From Roseiarcus sp963696665 (lineage in GTDB: Bacteria; Pseudomonadota; Alphaproteobacteria; Rhizobiales; Beijerinckiaceae): DNA of 64,000 nt. This document shows positions 36,403-46,019 of this stretch, piece after piece. Within the stretch, counting starts at the first letter, position 1, and the number at the start of each line of letters is the position of its first letter. The position numbers and the translations under genes are program-made. The DNA is taken from the NCBI GenBank assembly GCA_963696665.1, contig CAVOLE010000038.1, positions 7,147 through 71,146 of the forward strand. The letters run 5' to 3'. The notes under the pieces are model-generated. The model made no database searches. It was not told where the DNA came from and worked only from the letters and a program-made list of their open reading frames with translations.

Positions 36403-37551
36403 ATGACGATCTATCTGACCCACGGAGGCGGCGACGAAGCCAAAGTCGACGAGATCCAACGCAAGCTCAAGCCGACAATCCCGGACCTCAAGCGCGTTTC
36501 AAGCGTTGAAGACATCGACCGGCACGGTTCGGATCGTTCGATCATCCTCATGGTCGCGACGCCGCCTACGGATGCAAATGTCGACGATCTGATCGACGTC
36601 GTCAGGCGCCATTCGCCAAACCTGTTCTTCATCATCGTTGGCGGCGACATTTCCGCTCGCGACTATAAAAGGCTCATCCAATCCGGAAACGCCGACTGGG
36701 TCGCTGAGATCGGGGTGCCGCACGAAGTTCTCGATATTGTCGGGCGGGTGAACGCGCCGACGAGACACGACGGCGGCGCAGAATCCCCGATCGTGGTCTC
36801 GTTCACGCCGAGCGCAGGGGGAGTCGGCAATTCGACCCTCGCGATCGAGACCGCCGTCCACCTGGTCAAGGACAAATCGATGAGAGGCGCGAAGGTCGCG
36901 CTTGTCGATCTCGACTTCCAGTCGAGCCATGTGTGCGACTACCTCGACATCGCGCCCAAGTTTCAGTTTGAAGAGATCGTCGCCGCCCCGGAGCGTCTCG
37001 ACGACCAGTTGCTAAGCGCCTTCATCAGCCATCATTCGAGCGGGCTGGACGTCCTGGCGGCAAGTCGAAGCCGGTTTCACGCCCGCAACCTCAATGTCGA
37101 CGCCTTGTCCGCCTTGTTCGATCGCCTGGCGCAGCGATACGCCACCATCGTCATCGATCTGCCGCTCTCCGCTCATTCATGGACGCTTCCTCTGCTTGGG
37201 GCGTCGAAGGGGATTCTGGTCACCGGCCTCAACACCATTCCGGGTTTACGGCAAATCGAGGAAACGGTTCGCGCTCTGCGCGAGGAAGCCACGATCACCG
37301 CGGAAGTGCGAGCGGTGGTCAACCGATGCGAATTTGGCCTTATGGGCAAGGTCGCCCGTGCCGATCATGTGGCGCGGATTCTCGGCGAGGAGAAGCGCTT
37401 CTTCGTCAGAAGCGCCCGCGTCGCGGTCGAGTGCGTGAACGTCGGAACGCCCATCGCGCTCGCCTATCCGTCCGACAAGTCGGTGAAGGATATCGCTGCG
37501 ATCTCGGCGTTTTGCGCCGCGCTGAAATCCCCTCCGCCTCGACGGCTTTAA
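36403..37551 (+). CDS. cpaE: Pilus assembly protein CpaE/TadZ
   Basis: 382 residues from ATG 36403. N-terminal receiver-like domain (IILMVATPPTDANVDDLID), then MinD/ParA-like ATPase fold: FTPSAGGVGNSTLAIETA, LVDLDFQSSHVCDYLDI, YATIVIDLPLSAHSW. The Walker A lysines are lost (AGGVGNST), an atypical P-loop as in other TadZ proteins. It localises the Tad machine to the pole, possibly with the PodJ-like protein. Confidence 0.93.
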   Translation: MTIYLTHGGGDEAKVDEIQRKLKPTIPDLKRVSSVEDIDRHGSDRSIILMVATPPTDANVDDLIDVVRRHSPNLFFIIVGGDISARDYKRLIQSGNADWVAEIGVPHEVLDIVGRVNAPTRHDGGAESPIVVSFTPSAGGVGNSTLAIETAVHLVKDKSMRGAKVALVDLDFQSSHVCDYLDIAPKFQFEEIVAAPERLDDQLLSAFISHHSSGLDVLAASRSRFHARNLNVDALSALFDRLAQRYATIVIDLPLSAHSWTLPLLGASKGILVTGLNTIPGLRQIEETVRALREEATITAEVRAVVNRCEFGLMGKVARADHVARILGEEKRFFVRSARVAVECVNVGTPIALAYPSDKSVKDIAAISAFCAALKSPPPRRL

Positions 37552-37572
37552 TTCCACGATCGGACCAACGTC

Positions 37573-38959
37573 ATGGGATTCCTGAGCAGCAAGAGCGTAG
37601 GCAAGAGCGAGCCGGCCGTCGCGGATAAGAATCCTGAAACGCCGCCGGCGGGGCCGGATAACGTCTATGCGGATCTGATTGCGCGCCGGCCGGGTCTGCT
37701 CGACGAGAAGCTTAAGCTGCACGAGCGGATCATCGACGAGTTCAATTTGACGGCCCTGGAAAAGATGCCGCCGGACGAACTGGCGAAGCAGGTGCGAACC
37801 TATGTCGGCGACCACGTTCGCCGCGAGAGCCTGTCGCTCAATCAGAGAGAGCTCGATCTCTTCTCGAATGAGATCATTGCCGAAATGACAGGCTATGGTC
37901 CGCTCGAGCCGCTGCTCAAGGACCCGACGGTCACCGACATCCTCATCAACACGCACAGGCGCTGCTTCATCGAGCGCTTTGGCCAATTGCAGGAGACCAA
38001 GGTCCATTTCAAGGACGAAGCGCATCTTTTGCGCATCATCAACCGGATCGTTTCGGCCATCGGACGGCGCGTCGACGAATTCGTCGCCCATGGTCGACGC
38101 GCGGCTGCGCGACGGCTCTCGCGTCAATGTCGCGGTCAGGCCGATCGCCGTCGACGGGCCGCTCGTTTCGATCCGAAAATTCGCTGAGCGCGTTCTCGAC
38201 ATGGACCGGCTTGTCGAGCTCGGGACGCTGCGGCCTGCGATGTCGGAGGTTCTTGCCGCCGCGGTCGCGGGCAAGGTTTCGACGCTGATCGCCGGCGGGA
38301 CCGGGTCCGGCAAGACGACGATGCTCAACGCGCTTTCGAATTTCATTCCCGCCCGCGAGCGCCTGATCACCATCGAGGACGCCGCAGAATTGCAGCTGCA
38401 ACAGCCGCATGTCGGCCGGCTGGAGACAAGGCCCCCCAATATCGAAGGGAAGGGTGAAGTCAGACAGCGCGACCTCGTTCGCAATGCGCTGAGAATGCGC
38501 CCCGACCGCATCATCATCGGCGAGTGCCGGGGCGAAGAGGCTTTCGACATGCTGCAGGCGATGAACACCGGTCACGAAGGCTCCATGACCACGATCCACG
38601 CCAACTCCCCGCGCGACGCGCTGAAAAGGCTCGAGCAGATGGTCGGCATGGCGGGGACCCCCATGACGCTCAACGCCATCCGTAGCCAGATCGCTTCCGC
38701 GATCACCCTCGTCGTTCAAGTGCAGAGGTTGCCCGACGGCGCTCGCCGCTTAACCAGCGTGAGCGAGATTGCCGGCATGGAAGGCGACGTCGTCCAGATG
38801 CACGAGATCTTCAAGTTCGTGAAGGACTTCACCGACGCCAAGGGAACGCTGCACGGAAGCTTCAAGGCGACGGGGATTCGCCCGCGGTTTCTTTCTGACG
38901 TCAAGGCCTATGGCATCGACGTTTCGCCGAACTGCTTCGACCCGGCCAGAACATTGTGA
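37573..38959 (+). pseudogene. cpaF: Pilus ATPase CpaF/TadA, frameshifted
   Basis: The first frame (from ATG 37573, GFLSSKS to RIINRIVSAIGRRVDE) and the second (PMVDARLRDGSRVNV to SPNCFDPARTL) together form a full ~460-residue T2SS/T4SS ATPase: Walker A AGGTGSGKTTMLNAL, MRPDRIIIGECRGEEA, GHEGSMTTIHANSP. One extra T at 38080/38081 (GAATTCG instead of GAATCG) breaks it. Because this hexameric ATPase powers pilus extension, the base may be a sequence error; otherwise the whole Tad pilus is dead. Its stop overlaps a GTG at 38956 that would extend tadB by three residues. Confidence 0.88.
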
Positions 38960-38964
38960 GCGCC

Positions 38965-39909
38965 ATGACCGAGCTTTGGATTGTTTGCGGGATTGTGTTC
39001 GCAGGCGTCGCCCTGGCGGTCCACACGCTCTATCGGATGGTTGTTCGCGGGCAACGCGACCGCAGTGCGGTCAATCGACGGCTCGCAGCGAGAACCGGCG
39101 GCGGACCCAAGTCTGTCGAGGTTCTCCGGCAAGAGCGGGGATTGGCCACACTTGATCATCCGAGCTTGGAGGGCGTGAACGAGTTCCTGGCGCAGACAGG
39201 TTTGAGGATCTCCGCGCTTGCGCTCGGACTGTGGACGGCGTCGCTTTGCGCCGGCGTTGCGTTGGCGCTGTCGCCGTTTCTCTCCCATGTCTGGATGGCG
39301 GCGGCGATCGGCTTGATAGTCAGCTTGGCTGCGGTCGCGCTCTACCTGTCGATCGTCCGCCAGCGACGGATCGACAGCTTCACGGCGCAGCTGCCGGACG
39401 CGCTCAACATCATCGTGCGCAGCTTGCGCATCGGCCACCCGTTCGTGAGCGCGATTGGGCTGGCGGCGAAGGAAATGCGCGATCCCGTCGGAGCAGAGCT
39501 CGCCATAACCGCTGAGGAAATCATGTTCGGTCAGGACGTGACGACAGCCGTCGTCAACCTGCACCGTCGCGTCGGCCAGGACGATTTGCTGTTCCTGGTC
39601 ACCGCCGTCAGCGTGCAAAGCCAGACCGGCGGCAATCTTGCGGAAGTGCTGGCCCGGCTCGCGACCCTTATGCGCCAGCGCAGCACGCTTCAGCTCAAGG
39701 TCAAGGCGCTGAGCGCCGAAGGGCGTTTGTCGGCATGGTTTCTCTCCGCCATGCCATTCATCCTTTACGGCGCCATCCGATTGCTTTCGAAGGACTACTT
39801 TGGCGAGTTGGCGGGCAGTCCCGCCCTTGTCCCGGCGCTGGTCTACGGCGGGGTGTCGTTGGTCGTCGCGAACTTCATCATCTACCGAATGGTCAATTTC
39901 AGGATTTAG
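38965..39909 (+). CDS. tadB: TadB inner-membrane platform protein
   Basis: 314 residues (GTG 38956 also possible). T2SSF domain: FTAQLPDALNIIVRSLRIGHPF, VSVQSQTGGNLAEVLARLAT, LSAEGRLSAWFLSAMPFIL. Four transmembrane helices. Partners with TadC and the ATPase at the inner membrane for pilus extension. Confidence 0.94.
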   Translation: MTELWIVCGIVFAGVALAVHTLYRMVVRGQRDRSAVNRRLAARTGGGPKSVEVLRQERGLATLDHPSLEGVNEFLAQTGLRISALALGLWTASLCAGVALALSPFLSHVWMAAAIGLIVSLAAVALYLSIVRQRRIDSFTAQLPDALNIIVRSLRIGHPFVSAIGLAAKEMRDPVGAELAITAEEIMFGQDVTTAVVNLHRRVGQDDLLFLVTAVSVQSQTGGNLAEVLARLATLMRQRSTLQLKVKALSAEGRLSAWFLSAMPFILYGAIRLLSKDYFGELAGSPALVPALVYGGVSLVVANFIIYRMVNFRI

Positions 39910-39917
39910 GCCGCGCG

Positions 39918-40820
39918 ATGGATATTGGGCTCCTTCTGTTTGTTTCGGCCGCATTCGCCTCAGTCGCCGGAATCACCTTCGCGGTCGGTCACCTGATCAC
40001 GAGCCGCAACCGCTTGCAGCGGCGGCTGCCGGCCGCGCTGGCGCTGACTTCAGGCGACAATGTGGGCGACCTGGTGGGGGAGGCGTTCACAGACAATCGA
40101 TTCGGTCTTGGTCAGAAACTCGGCAAAGAGCTGAGACCGAAATTGGTTCGCGCAGGCTATTTCAGCCCACGCGCCGTCCGCTACTACGTCCTTGCGCGCG
40201 TCTGCGCCCTCATTGCCGCGCCGCTCATGGTCTTGGCTTGCAGCGCGCTGCTTATGCGGGATCTTTCAACTCTCAACTTTGTGCTCGCCGCGGCGGTCTC
40301 TGTCGGGATCGGCGTCCTTGGGCCGGACGCCTATCTCTCTCGCCGTCAGGCTTCGCAACTCGCCGAGTATCGTCTGAATTTCCCGGATCTTTTGGACCTG
40401 TTGACGGTCTGCGTCACCGCGGGTCTCACGGTGGAGGCGTCCTTCGACAGAATTCGGGACCGGCTCGGCAAGCGCAGCCGAGCCCTTGGCCACAATATCG
40501 AGCTGATGGGCGCCGAAATGCGCGCGGGTCGAAGCTCGGTTGACGCCTTGGGCGCCTTCGCGGACCGGCTGGGGCTGGACGAGGCGGCGTCCTTCGTCGC
40601 TGTGTTGCGGCATTCGGTCGAGCTCGGCGGCGACGTCGCTACGACGCTCAGGGAATTCAGCGAAGACATGCGCTCCAAGCGAATGTTGCTGGCCGAAAAA
40701 AAGGCGAACGAGTTGCCGGTCAAAATGGTCGTGCCATTGGCGCTTGGCATATTCCCGGTCATCTTGATGATTTGTCTGCTCCCTGTCATTCTCAAACTCA
40801 TCCGACTTATCGCTCCTTGA
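39918..40820 (+). CDS. tadC: TadC inner-membrane platform protein
   Basis: 300 residues. T2SSF domain with FPDLLDLLTVCVTAGLTVEA, LRHSVELGGDVATTLREFS, ALGIFPVILMICLLPVI. Eight bases after tadB. Forms the two-protein platform with TadB. Last gene of the contiguous run from cpaB; an inverted repeat lies 250 bases downstream. Confidence 0.94.
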   Translation: MDIGLLLFVSAAFASVAGITFAVGHLITSRNRLQRRLPAALALTSGDNVGDLVGEAFTDNRFGLGQKLGKELRPKLVRAGYFSPRAVRYYVLARVCALIAAPLMVLACSALLMRDLSTLNFVLAAAVSVGIGVLGPDAYLSRRQASQLAEYRLNFPDLLDLLTVCVTAGLTVEASFDRIRDRLGKRSRALGHNIELMGAEMRAGRSSVDALGAFADRLGLDEAASFVAVLRHSVELGGDVATTLREFSEDMRSKRMLLAEKKANELPVKMVVPLALGIFPVILMICLLPVILKLIRLIAP

Positions 40821-41124
40821 GCCAAGACAACAGACAGGAGGATGATGATAGGGTCGCAATACTGGTGGTTCTGATCGGAACACTTTTCGGCTGGGGCCGC
40901 CAAATCGCGCCGCTGCCGGCGCCGCGCGAGAGGGCACGGAGGGTGCTCGATCTGTCGCGCTCGATTATCGTCGCCTGAGGCGAGCGGTCTCGCCACAGCC
41001 TTCGATGAGATTTCCTACCGCCTCGCTGCTGGCGCATTGGCGCCGTGCTTTTCACCCGACTATAAATTTGAGCCCGGTCGCCGGGCTCTAATGGACGGAA
41101 ATCAGGGAGAGACGCATCGCCAGA
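40821..41124. other. 304-base gap between tadC and tadD
   Basis: No supported coding frame. It contains the hairpin at 41070-41088 and a likely leader for tadD; nothing else recognised. Confidence 0.5.
41070..41088 (+). terminator. Stem-loop between tadC and tadD
   Basis: GAGCCCGG-TCG-CCGGGCTC, 8 bp perfect stem. Preceded by AAATTT, followed by TAATGG, so poor U-tract. Could end the tadC transcript or regulate tadD. Confidence 0.4.
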
Positions 41125-41709
41125 ATGCAGGGAAAAAAGAGTGCAGCTTTTGTTGGCGTATGCGTTGAGACCGTGGCCCGCTTGATTCTCGTTATGGCGT
41201 TGGCGTCGTTGGCCGCCGGGTGCAACCAGCCCGGGCTGACGCCGTCGCCGGTCCCCAATCCGGTCACCGGGCAAAATCCGGGCGACGTCAAATATTATCC
41301 GTCGGATCAGCCGGTGAGGCTGGGCATCCAGCGGTTTTACGGAGGCAACTTCGGGCTCGCGCAGCAATATTTTCAGGATGCAGTCGAAAAGTCACCAAAT
41401 GACGTGACGGCGTGGATCGGATTGGCGGCGAGCTACGATCGATTGGGGCGGTTCGATCTCGCGGACCGGGCCTACGCCGCCGCGACGAAACTCGAGGGCG
41501 AGACGCCAAAACTCCTCAACAACGAGGGCTATTCGTACATGCTGCGCGGCGACCTCAAAGCCGCCCGGGCTAAATTTCAACAGGCGTTGAAACTCGACCC
41601 CAACAATGAGACGACGCTGAACAATATAAAACTCTTGAACTCGAGCCAGGCTTTCATCGAGCGATCCGCGAATGGAGAGCCGTGCGGGAGCGTAGACTGC
41701 GGTCAGTGA
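41125..41709 (+). CDS. tadD: TadD-like TPR lipoprotein
   Basis: 194 residues. Signal with lipobox LAAGCNQ at about residue 34. TPR helices: QQYFQDAVEKSPNDVTAWIG, ADRAYAAATKLEGE, ARAKFQQALKLDPNNETTL. TadD helps assemble or target the secretin. Ends the Tad locus. Confidence 0.88.
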   Translation: MQGKKSAAFVGVCVETVARLILVMALASLAAGCNQPGLTPSPVPNPVTGQNPGDVKYYPSDQPVRLGIQRFYGGNFGLAQQYFQDAVEKSPNDVTAWIGLAASYDRLGRFDLADRAYAAATKLEGETPKLLNNEGYSYMLRGDLKAARAKFQQALKLDPNNETTLNNIKLLNSSQAFIERSANGEPCGSVDCGQ

Positions 41710-41919
41710 GGCGCGGCGGTTCGGCGATTGCTCGGTCGCGCGGATGGCCCCTTCCGAGGCGACGCGACCACATCGCCGGGTTCGACGGGATGCCAACGCA
41801 ACCAAAACGCGCCCTTGCTCCGCTCCTTGATCCCCGGCGCAACGGAACCAAACGCGGCCATCCACGTTCAGTCGTTCGACTGGCGGACATGCGTGTCCGG
41901 CCGCTGGAGGACCACCGAT

Positions 41920-42096
41920 ATGCCCGGAAACCTTATCTATTATGCGCTTGTCCTGATCGTGATCGCCTTGATCGCGGCATTTTTGGGATTCGGCGGCGTG
42001 GCCGGCACCGCCATGAGCGGCGCACATCTCCTGATTTGGCTCGCGGTTATCATCGTGATCGTCGGGGTGGTGTTCGCTCTCATCCGTCGAGCCTAG
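41920..42096 (+). CDS. DUF1328 small membrane protein
   Basis: 58 residues from ATG 41920, GGAGG ten bases before. Two transmembrane helices: YYALVLIVIALIAAFLGF and LLIWLAVIIVIVGVVFAL. Matches the UPF0391/YtjA-type family, of unknown role, often stress-induced. Stands apart from the Tad genes. Confidence 0.88.
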   Translation: MPGNLIYYALVLIVIALIAAFLGFGGVAGTAMSGAHLLIWLAVIIVIVGVVFALIRRA

Positions 42097-42150
42097 CGCG
42101 GCGAGCGTGGGGGACCTGGCGCGCCTGGATCTCGGCGGGCGCGCCTGTCC

Positions 42151-42678
42151 TTACTGCGGCATGCCCATTGGGATGCGTCCCGGAGCGGCGCCCGGCGTCA
42201 GGGCTTCTTCCTTAGACGGAATTTCCTCGAAGTGCTCGCACCCGCTCGCTCCGCAATGGAACGCCGAATAAGCTCCCAAAGATGGACGATCGTAAATGAC
42301 GACGCGATCGTTGACGCTTTGCCTGACGACCCTGACGTCCATGCTTCCCATCAGGTTTCCGTGTTCGTCGAGGAAATCGATGTTGGTCCGCCCGAGACGT
42401 TGCGGGATGAGTACTGCGCTTTTATCCGTGCGCAGGACCAGATCGACGACGTCTGGATCGGTGATGGCCACCTTGCCGAACGGACGCTCGCCGTGGATCG
42501 TCGTTGAGAAGCCCTGGGTGAGCACGATCGTTTGTTTCGTGGATCGCTCGACCGTGAGCGGCGTGACTTGATCCGCGAAGCCATTGGGCGCCGCCGAGAA
42601 GAACGCGGCAACAAGGATCGCAGACGCGATCGAGCGCGCGACTCCTGCCCTGAAACGGCCTTCCCGCTGCTCAACCAT
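42151..42678 (-). CDS. Stand-alone secretin N-terminal domain protein (pilus-associated)
   Basis: 175 residues from ATG 42678. Signal ends near NGFADQ. The T2SS/T3SS pil_N type domain: TIVLTQGFSTTIHGERPFGK, DPDVVDLVLRTDKSAVLI, GRTNIDFLDEHGNLM, as found at the N-terminus of CpaC. No secretin core. A Cys pair HCGASGCEHF is near the end. I infer a periplasmic accessory to the CpaC channel. Confidence 0.8.
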   Translation of the reverse strand: MVEQREGRFRAGVARSIASAILVAAFFSAAPNGFADQVTPLTVERSTKQTIVLTQGFSTTIHGERPFGKVAITDPDVVDLVLRTDKSAVLIPQRLGRTNIDFLDEHGNLMGSMDVRVVRQSVNDRVVIYDRPSLGAYSAFHCGASGCEHFEEIPSKEEALTPGAAPGRIPMGMPQ

Positions 42679-42802
42679 ATCCAACCGCCCCGCCGAGTCG
42701 CGCCCGTGCGCACTGAGGTTCAATCATTGTGACACGATCCCGATCGGCAAACCAGTGATCGCCTTGGCCGTAGGAGCCAACACGCTCGCTAGGGGAAAGA
42801 TG

Positions 42803-43078
42803 TCAATTCATCCCGAGCGCGGCCAGATAAAGATCGAGCACGGTCTCCTCTTCGAGCCGGCTGTCGCGGTCCTGCTTGCGAATGAACACGATCTTTCGCA
42901 TGATTTTCACGTCGAAGCCGTTCGCCTTGGCCTCGCCGTAGACATCCTTGATGTCGCTGGTGAGCGCCTTCTTCTCCTCTTCAAGCCGCTCGATCCGCTC
43001 AATGAACGCGCGCAGATGACCGGCGTTGACTTCGCTCGTCCCAATCTCGTCCGTCTTCGTCGCTTTCGCCATATTCAT
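42803..43078 (-). CDS. gapR: Nucleoid-associated protein GapR (DUF2312)
   Basis: 91 residues, ATG 43078 (43072 alternative). NAGHLRAFIERIERLEEEKK is a coiled coil, then DVYGEAKANGFDVKIMRKIV, ETVLDLYLAALGMN. GapR is a helical multimer that encircles overtwisted AT-rich DNA ahead of replication and transcription and stimulates topoisomerases. Conserved in Alphaproteobacteria. Single gene. Confidence 0.95.
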   Translation of the reverse strand: MNMAKATKTDEIGTSEVNAGHLRAFIERIERLEEEKKALTSDIKDVYGEAKANGFDVKIMRKIVFIRKQDRDSRLEEETVLDLYLAALGMN

Positions 43079-43138
43079 TCCGGCGCCCTCGCTGCGTTTT
43101 CATGGAGCGCGACGGATCGCGCCGAACGTCTGTTCACG

Positions 43139-44020
43139 TCAAGTCGTCGCGGACGGTTTTCCCCGGCCATGAGCGGACCCGCGCGTCCGGCTGCCAAAAT
43201 CCGCCGGCGCGCGTGACCGGCGATCGGTGAGGGCGGGACGGAGAATGCGGGCGATCCGTTCGGCCCACGCCACGGCATGATTCTTTTCCGTGATCAGATC
43301 TTGCCTGATCTCGATCAACGCATTGGCCAATCCTCGCGATGTCGCGATGGCGTCGATCGTGTCGCCCGCCAGAGCGCCGTCGTAGGGTTCGTTGTCGCCG
43401 ACGTCATCGGCGAAAAGATCTTCTTCCGCGAGCAGCCCCTGGACCAGCCGTTTCAGCATCCGGTCGTCGCGATCCCACAAGACCCCGACTTTCCACGGGC
43501 GGAGGAATCCGCGCCAGACGGCCGTGAACGAATGGATCGAGATCACGGCTGGAGGCTCGCCGGTCGCAATCATCGCATCGACCGTCGCCGCTATCTCTTG
43601 TCGATAAGGCTCCCAGAATTGCGCGCTGCGGCGGGAGATCTCGGCGACGTCGATGTAGGCGTTGCCGGGCACGATCGCGCCGTCGGAATATCGCATCACC
43701 AGCGTCGGATCGTCCAAGCCGCGATTCGGATCGATGACAAGGCGCGAATAGGTCGACAGCACAGCGGGCGCGCCGAGCATTTCCGCAAGAGCGCGGGTCA
43801 CGTCGGCGGCGCCGATGTCATAGGCGATGTGACGATCGAGCGCTTCACGCCTGAGGCCCAGCGTCCCATAATCAGGGGGAATGGCGTTGGAGGCGTGATC
43901 GCAGACGATGATCGCGCCAGCGTCAAGGGCGCCTGGAATCGCCTCGAAGGCGGCATAAGCAGTCTCAGCCATCCGGGAATCGACCTCAGCCGCCGCCCTC
44001 ATTTGTGCGCGATCATCCAC
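43139..44020 (-). CDS. N-formylglutamate amidohydrolase
   Basis: 293 residues (start 44020 or 44002). FGase fold: IIVCDHASNAIPPDYGTLG, YSRLVIDPNRGLDDPTL, AVISIHSFTAVWRGF, with Asp-His metal pattern. Cleaves N-formylglutamate to formate and glutamate, the last step of one histidine degradation route. hut genes are not beside it. Downstream neighbour (SDR) overlaps only closely, same strand. Confidence 0.9.
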   Translation of the reverse strand: MDDRAQMRAAAEVDSRMAETAYAAFEAIPGALDAGAIIVCDHASNAIPPDYGTLGLRREALDRHIAYDIGAADVTRALAEMLGAPAVLSTYSRLVIDPNRGLDDPTLVMRYSDGAIVPGNAYIDVAEISRRSAQFWEPYRQEIAATVDAMIATGEPPAVISIHSFTAVWRGFLRPWKVGVLWDRDDRMLKRLVQGLLAEEDLFADDVGDNEPYDGALAGDTIDAIATSRGLANALIEIRQDLITEKNHAVAWAERIARILRPALTDRRSRAPADFGSRTRGSAHGRGKPSATT

Positions 44021-44022
44021 CC

Positions 44023-44796
44023 TTAGGCGGCGATCGTCGCGCCGCCATCGATGACGATGGTCTGCCCGGTCATGAACGAAGCCGCTTTCGAGGCGAGATA
44101 GACGGCCGCGCCCGCGATCTCATCCGTCTCGCCAATGCGTCGGAGCGGCGTTCTCGAGGTGACTGCTTTCAATGTCTCTGGATTCTCCCACAAGGTGCGG
44201 GCGAAGTCCGTTCTGATCAAGCCAGGCGCGATGCAATTGACGCGGACATTGTGCTTTCCCCACTCGACCGCAAGATTGCGCGCAAGCTGAATGTCGGCGG
44301 CTTTGGAGACATTGTAGGCGCCGATCACGGGCGAACCTTTAAGTCCGCCGATCGACGAGATGATGATGATGGCGCCATCCTTGCGCTCAAGCATGCCTCG
44401 CGCGGCCATCTGGATCAACCAATGGTTGGCGAGGACATTGTTGTCGAGGATCTTGCGGAACTGCTCGTCCGAGATGCCGGCCATCGGGCCGTAGTATGGG
44501 TTCGACGCGGCGTTGCACACCAGAATGTCGATCCGGCCGAAGGCGCTCATCGTCTCATCCACCAGGTGTCGAAGATCCTCCTTGGACGAAATGTTGGCGG
44601 GAATCGACTTCGCCGCCTCCCGCCCGAGCGCGCGATTGATGGCGGCGGCGGTCTCAGCGCAGGCCTCTGCCTTGCGCGATGAGATGATGACCGTCGCGCC
44701 GTGTTCGGCCAGTCGTTCGGCGATGGCCCGGCCGATGCCGCGCGACGAGCCGGTGACGATGGCGACGCGCCCAGTCAGGTCGAACAGGCTGCTCAA
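44023..44796 (-). CDS. SDR-family oxidoreductase
   Basis: 257 residues from TTG 44796 with GGGAGGAAATC before it, so longer readings are unlikely. Rossmann TGSSRGIGRAIAERLA, NAASNPYYGP, catalytic Ser (IIISSIGGLKG) and YNVSK. Short-chain dehydrogenase with NAD(P). FabG-like; substrate unknown. Starts two bases after the amidohydrolase ends, so transcribed before it, as one unit. Confidence 0.9.
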   Translation of the reverse strand: MSSLFDLTGRVAIVTGSSRGIGRAIAERLAEHGATVIISSRKAEACAETAAAINRALGREAAKSIPANISSKEDLRHLVDETMSAFGRIDILVCNAASNPYYGPMAGISDEQFRKILDNNVLANHWLIQMAARGMLERKDGAIIIISSIGGLKGSPVIGAYNVSKAADIQLARNLAVEWGKHNVRVNCIAPGLIRTDFARTLWENPETLKAVTSRTPLRRIGETDEIAGAAVYLASKAASFMTGQTIVIDGGATIAA

Positions 44797-45121
44797 GATT
44801 TCCTCCCAATGGAGAGCGCGCTGCCTCAACGATTGCACCGTTCGCCGCGCAAACGCTAGAGGCGAGGGGGTTGATCGCAGCGAGGCGTCAACAAAAGCCA
44901 ACGAGGAATCAACGTTCGTCTGGGTCCTTCCATCGCATGTCCCCGAAGGCTTGTCTGTCGTCCCGTTTTACGAGGCGGCAGGTCGGGCTCGTGTTTGGCT
45001 AAAAAATTGGGAAAGCGCAGTTTGGTCAAATACCAACGCATAGCGGATAAAGATCCACCCCGCTTGACAGGAGTCGCCGGTCGGACCGAAGGTCGCCGCA
45101 AACGAATTGGGGAGGATCGCC

Positions 45122-45523
45122 ATGTTGACGCGACGAGGGTTCGCCGGTTGCGCGTTATGCCTGGTCACAGGGTTCGTGGCGACCGGCGCCGAAGCGCAGA
45201 ACGGGCCGAGCGGGTTGAAGCGCACCATCATCACGCGTATGGACACGCCAATGGAGGGCTACGAGGCTGTCAACGTGCGCGTCGATCTCGACGCGGGAGC
45301 GTTGATCGCTCGTCACACCCATCCGGGCATTGAATTGAGCTATGTCGTCGACGGCGGATTGGAGTTGAGCGTCGACGGCCAAGGCACGCGGACCTTCAAG
45401 GCGGGAGATGGATTCCAGGTTCCCCCGCGGACCCCGCATGGCGGCAAGAACGGTGACAAGCCGACGACTTTCGCCATCACCTACATCGTCGAAAAGGGCA
45501 AACCCCTCGCGTCGCCCGCTTAA
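45122..45523 (+). CDS. Exported cupin-domain protein
   Basis: 133 residues from ATG 45122, with GGGGAGGATCGCC. Signal to GAEAQNG. Cupin motifs: ARHTHPGIELSYVVDGGLE (motif 1, two His and a Glu) and GDGFQVPPRTPHGGKN (motif 2, His). Likely metal site. No substrate known. Confidence 0.88.
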   Translation: MLTRRGFAGCALCLVTGFVATGAEAQNGPSGLKRTIITRMDTPMEGYEAVNVRVDLDAGALIARHTHPGIELSYVVDGGLELSVDGQGTRTFKAGDGFQVPPRTPHGGKNGDKPTTFAITYIVEKGKPLASPA

Positions 45524-45626
45524 AGTCGGGACGACTTGAACCCGAAACCATCCTCCGGCGTCCCGGTCGGCGAACGGCGACGAGCGGGCGCGAAGCAAGA
45601 TTCCACTCGATGCGGGGTGTTCTGCC

Positions 45627-45845
45627 ATGATCAGAAAATCGTCTTTGGTTATCGCGCTGGCGCTGTTCGCAACCATTCCAGCATCAGCACAAGACAGTAA
45701 GCCCACTCAGAGCGCTCAATCAAAAGACGCGTGCCGGGCGAAGTGCGAAGCCCAGTTCAATCAGGACAAAGAGTGCCAGCCAGGCGTGTCCGCAATGCAC
45801 AGTCCTTGCGAACTCTACAATCAGTGCTTGAGCGACTGCGATTAA
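45627..45845 (+). CDS. Small exported Cys-rich protein
   Basis: 72 residues, ATG 45627. Signal to PASAQDS. The mature ~50 residues carry six cysteines (CRAKCEAQFNQDKECQPG, SPCELYNQCLSDCD), likely three disulfides. I do not recognise the family; a periplasmic binding or toxin-like scaffold are both possible. Confidence 0.7.
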   Translation: MIRKSSLVIALALFATIPASAQDSKPTQSAQSKDACRAKCEAQFNQDKECQPGVSAMHSPCELYNQCLSDCD

Positions 45846-46019
45846 GGCTCGCCCGCGCTACGTTCGCAAATCCGGTCGGCCAATCCGTGGGAAGGAGGAG
45901 AGCGCCGAAGCGTTTCGGGCTTGCAGGATCGTCCATTTTCCGCAAGTTTCAGCGGGAAGCGGCGGCAGACGAATTGCCCGCCGGACCAATCAGACACGCA
46001 AGGTCAGCGGGAGGAATGT

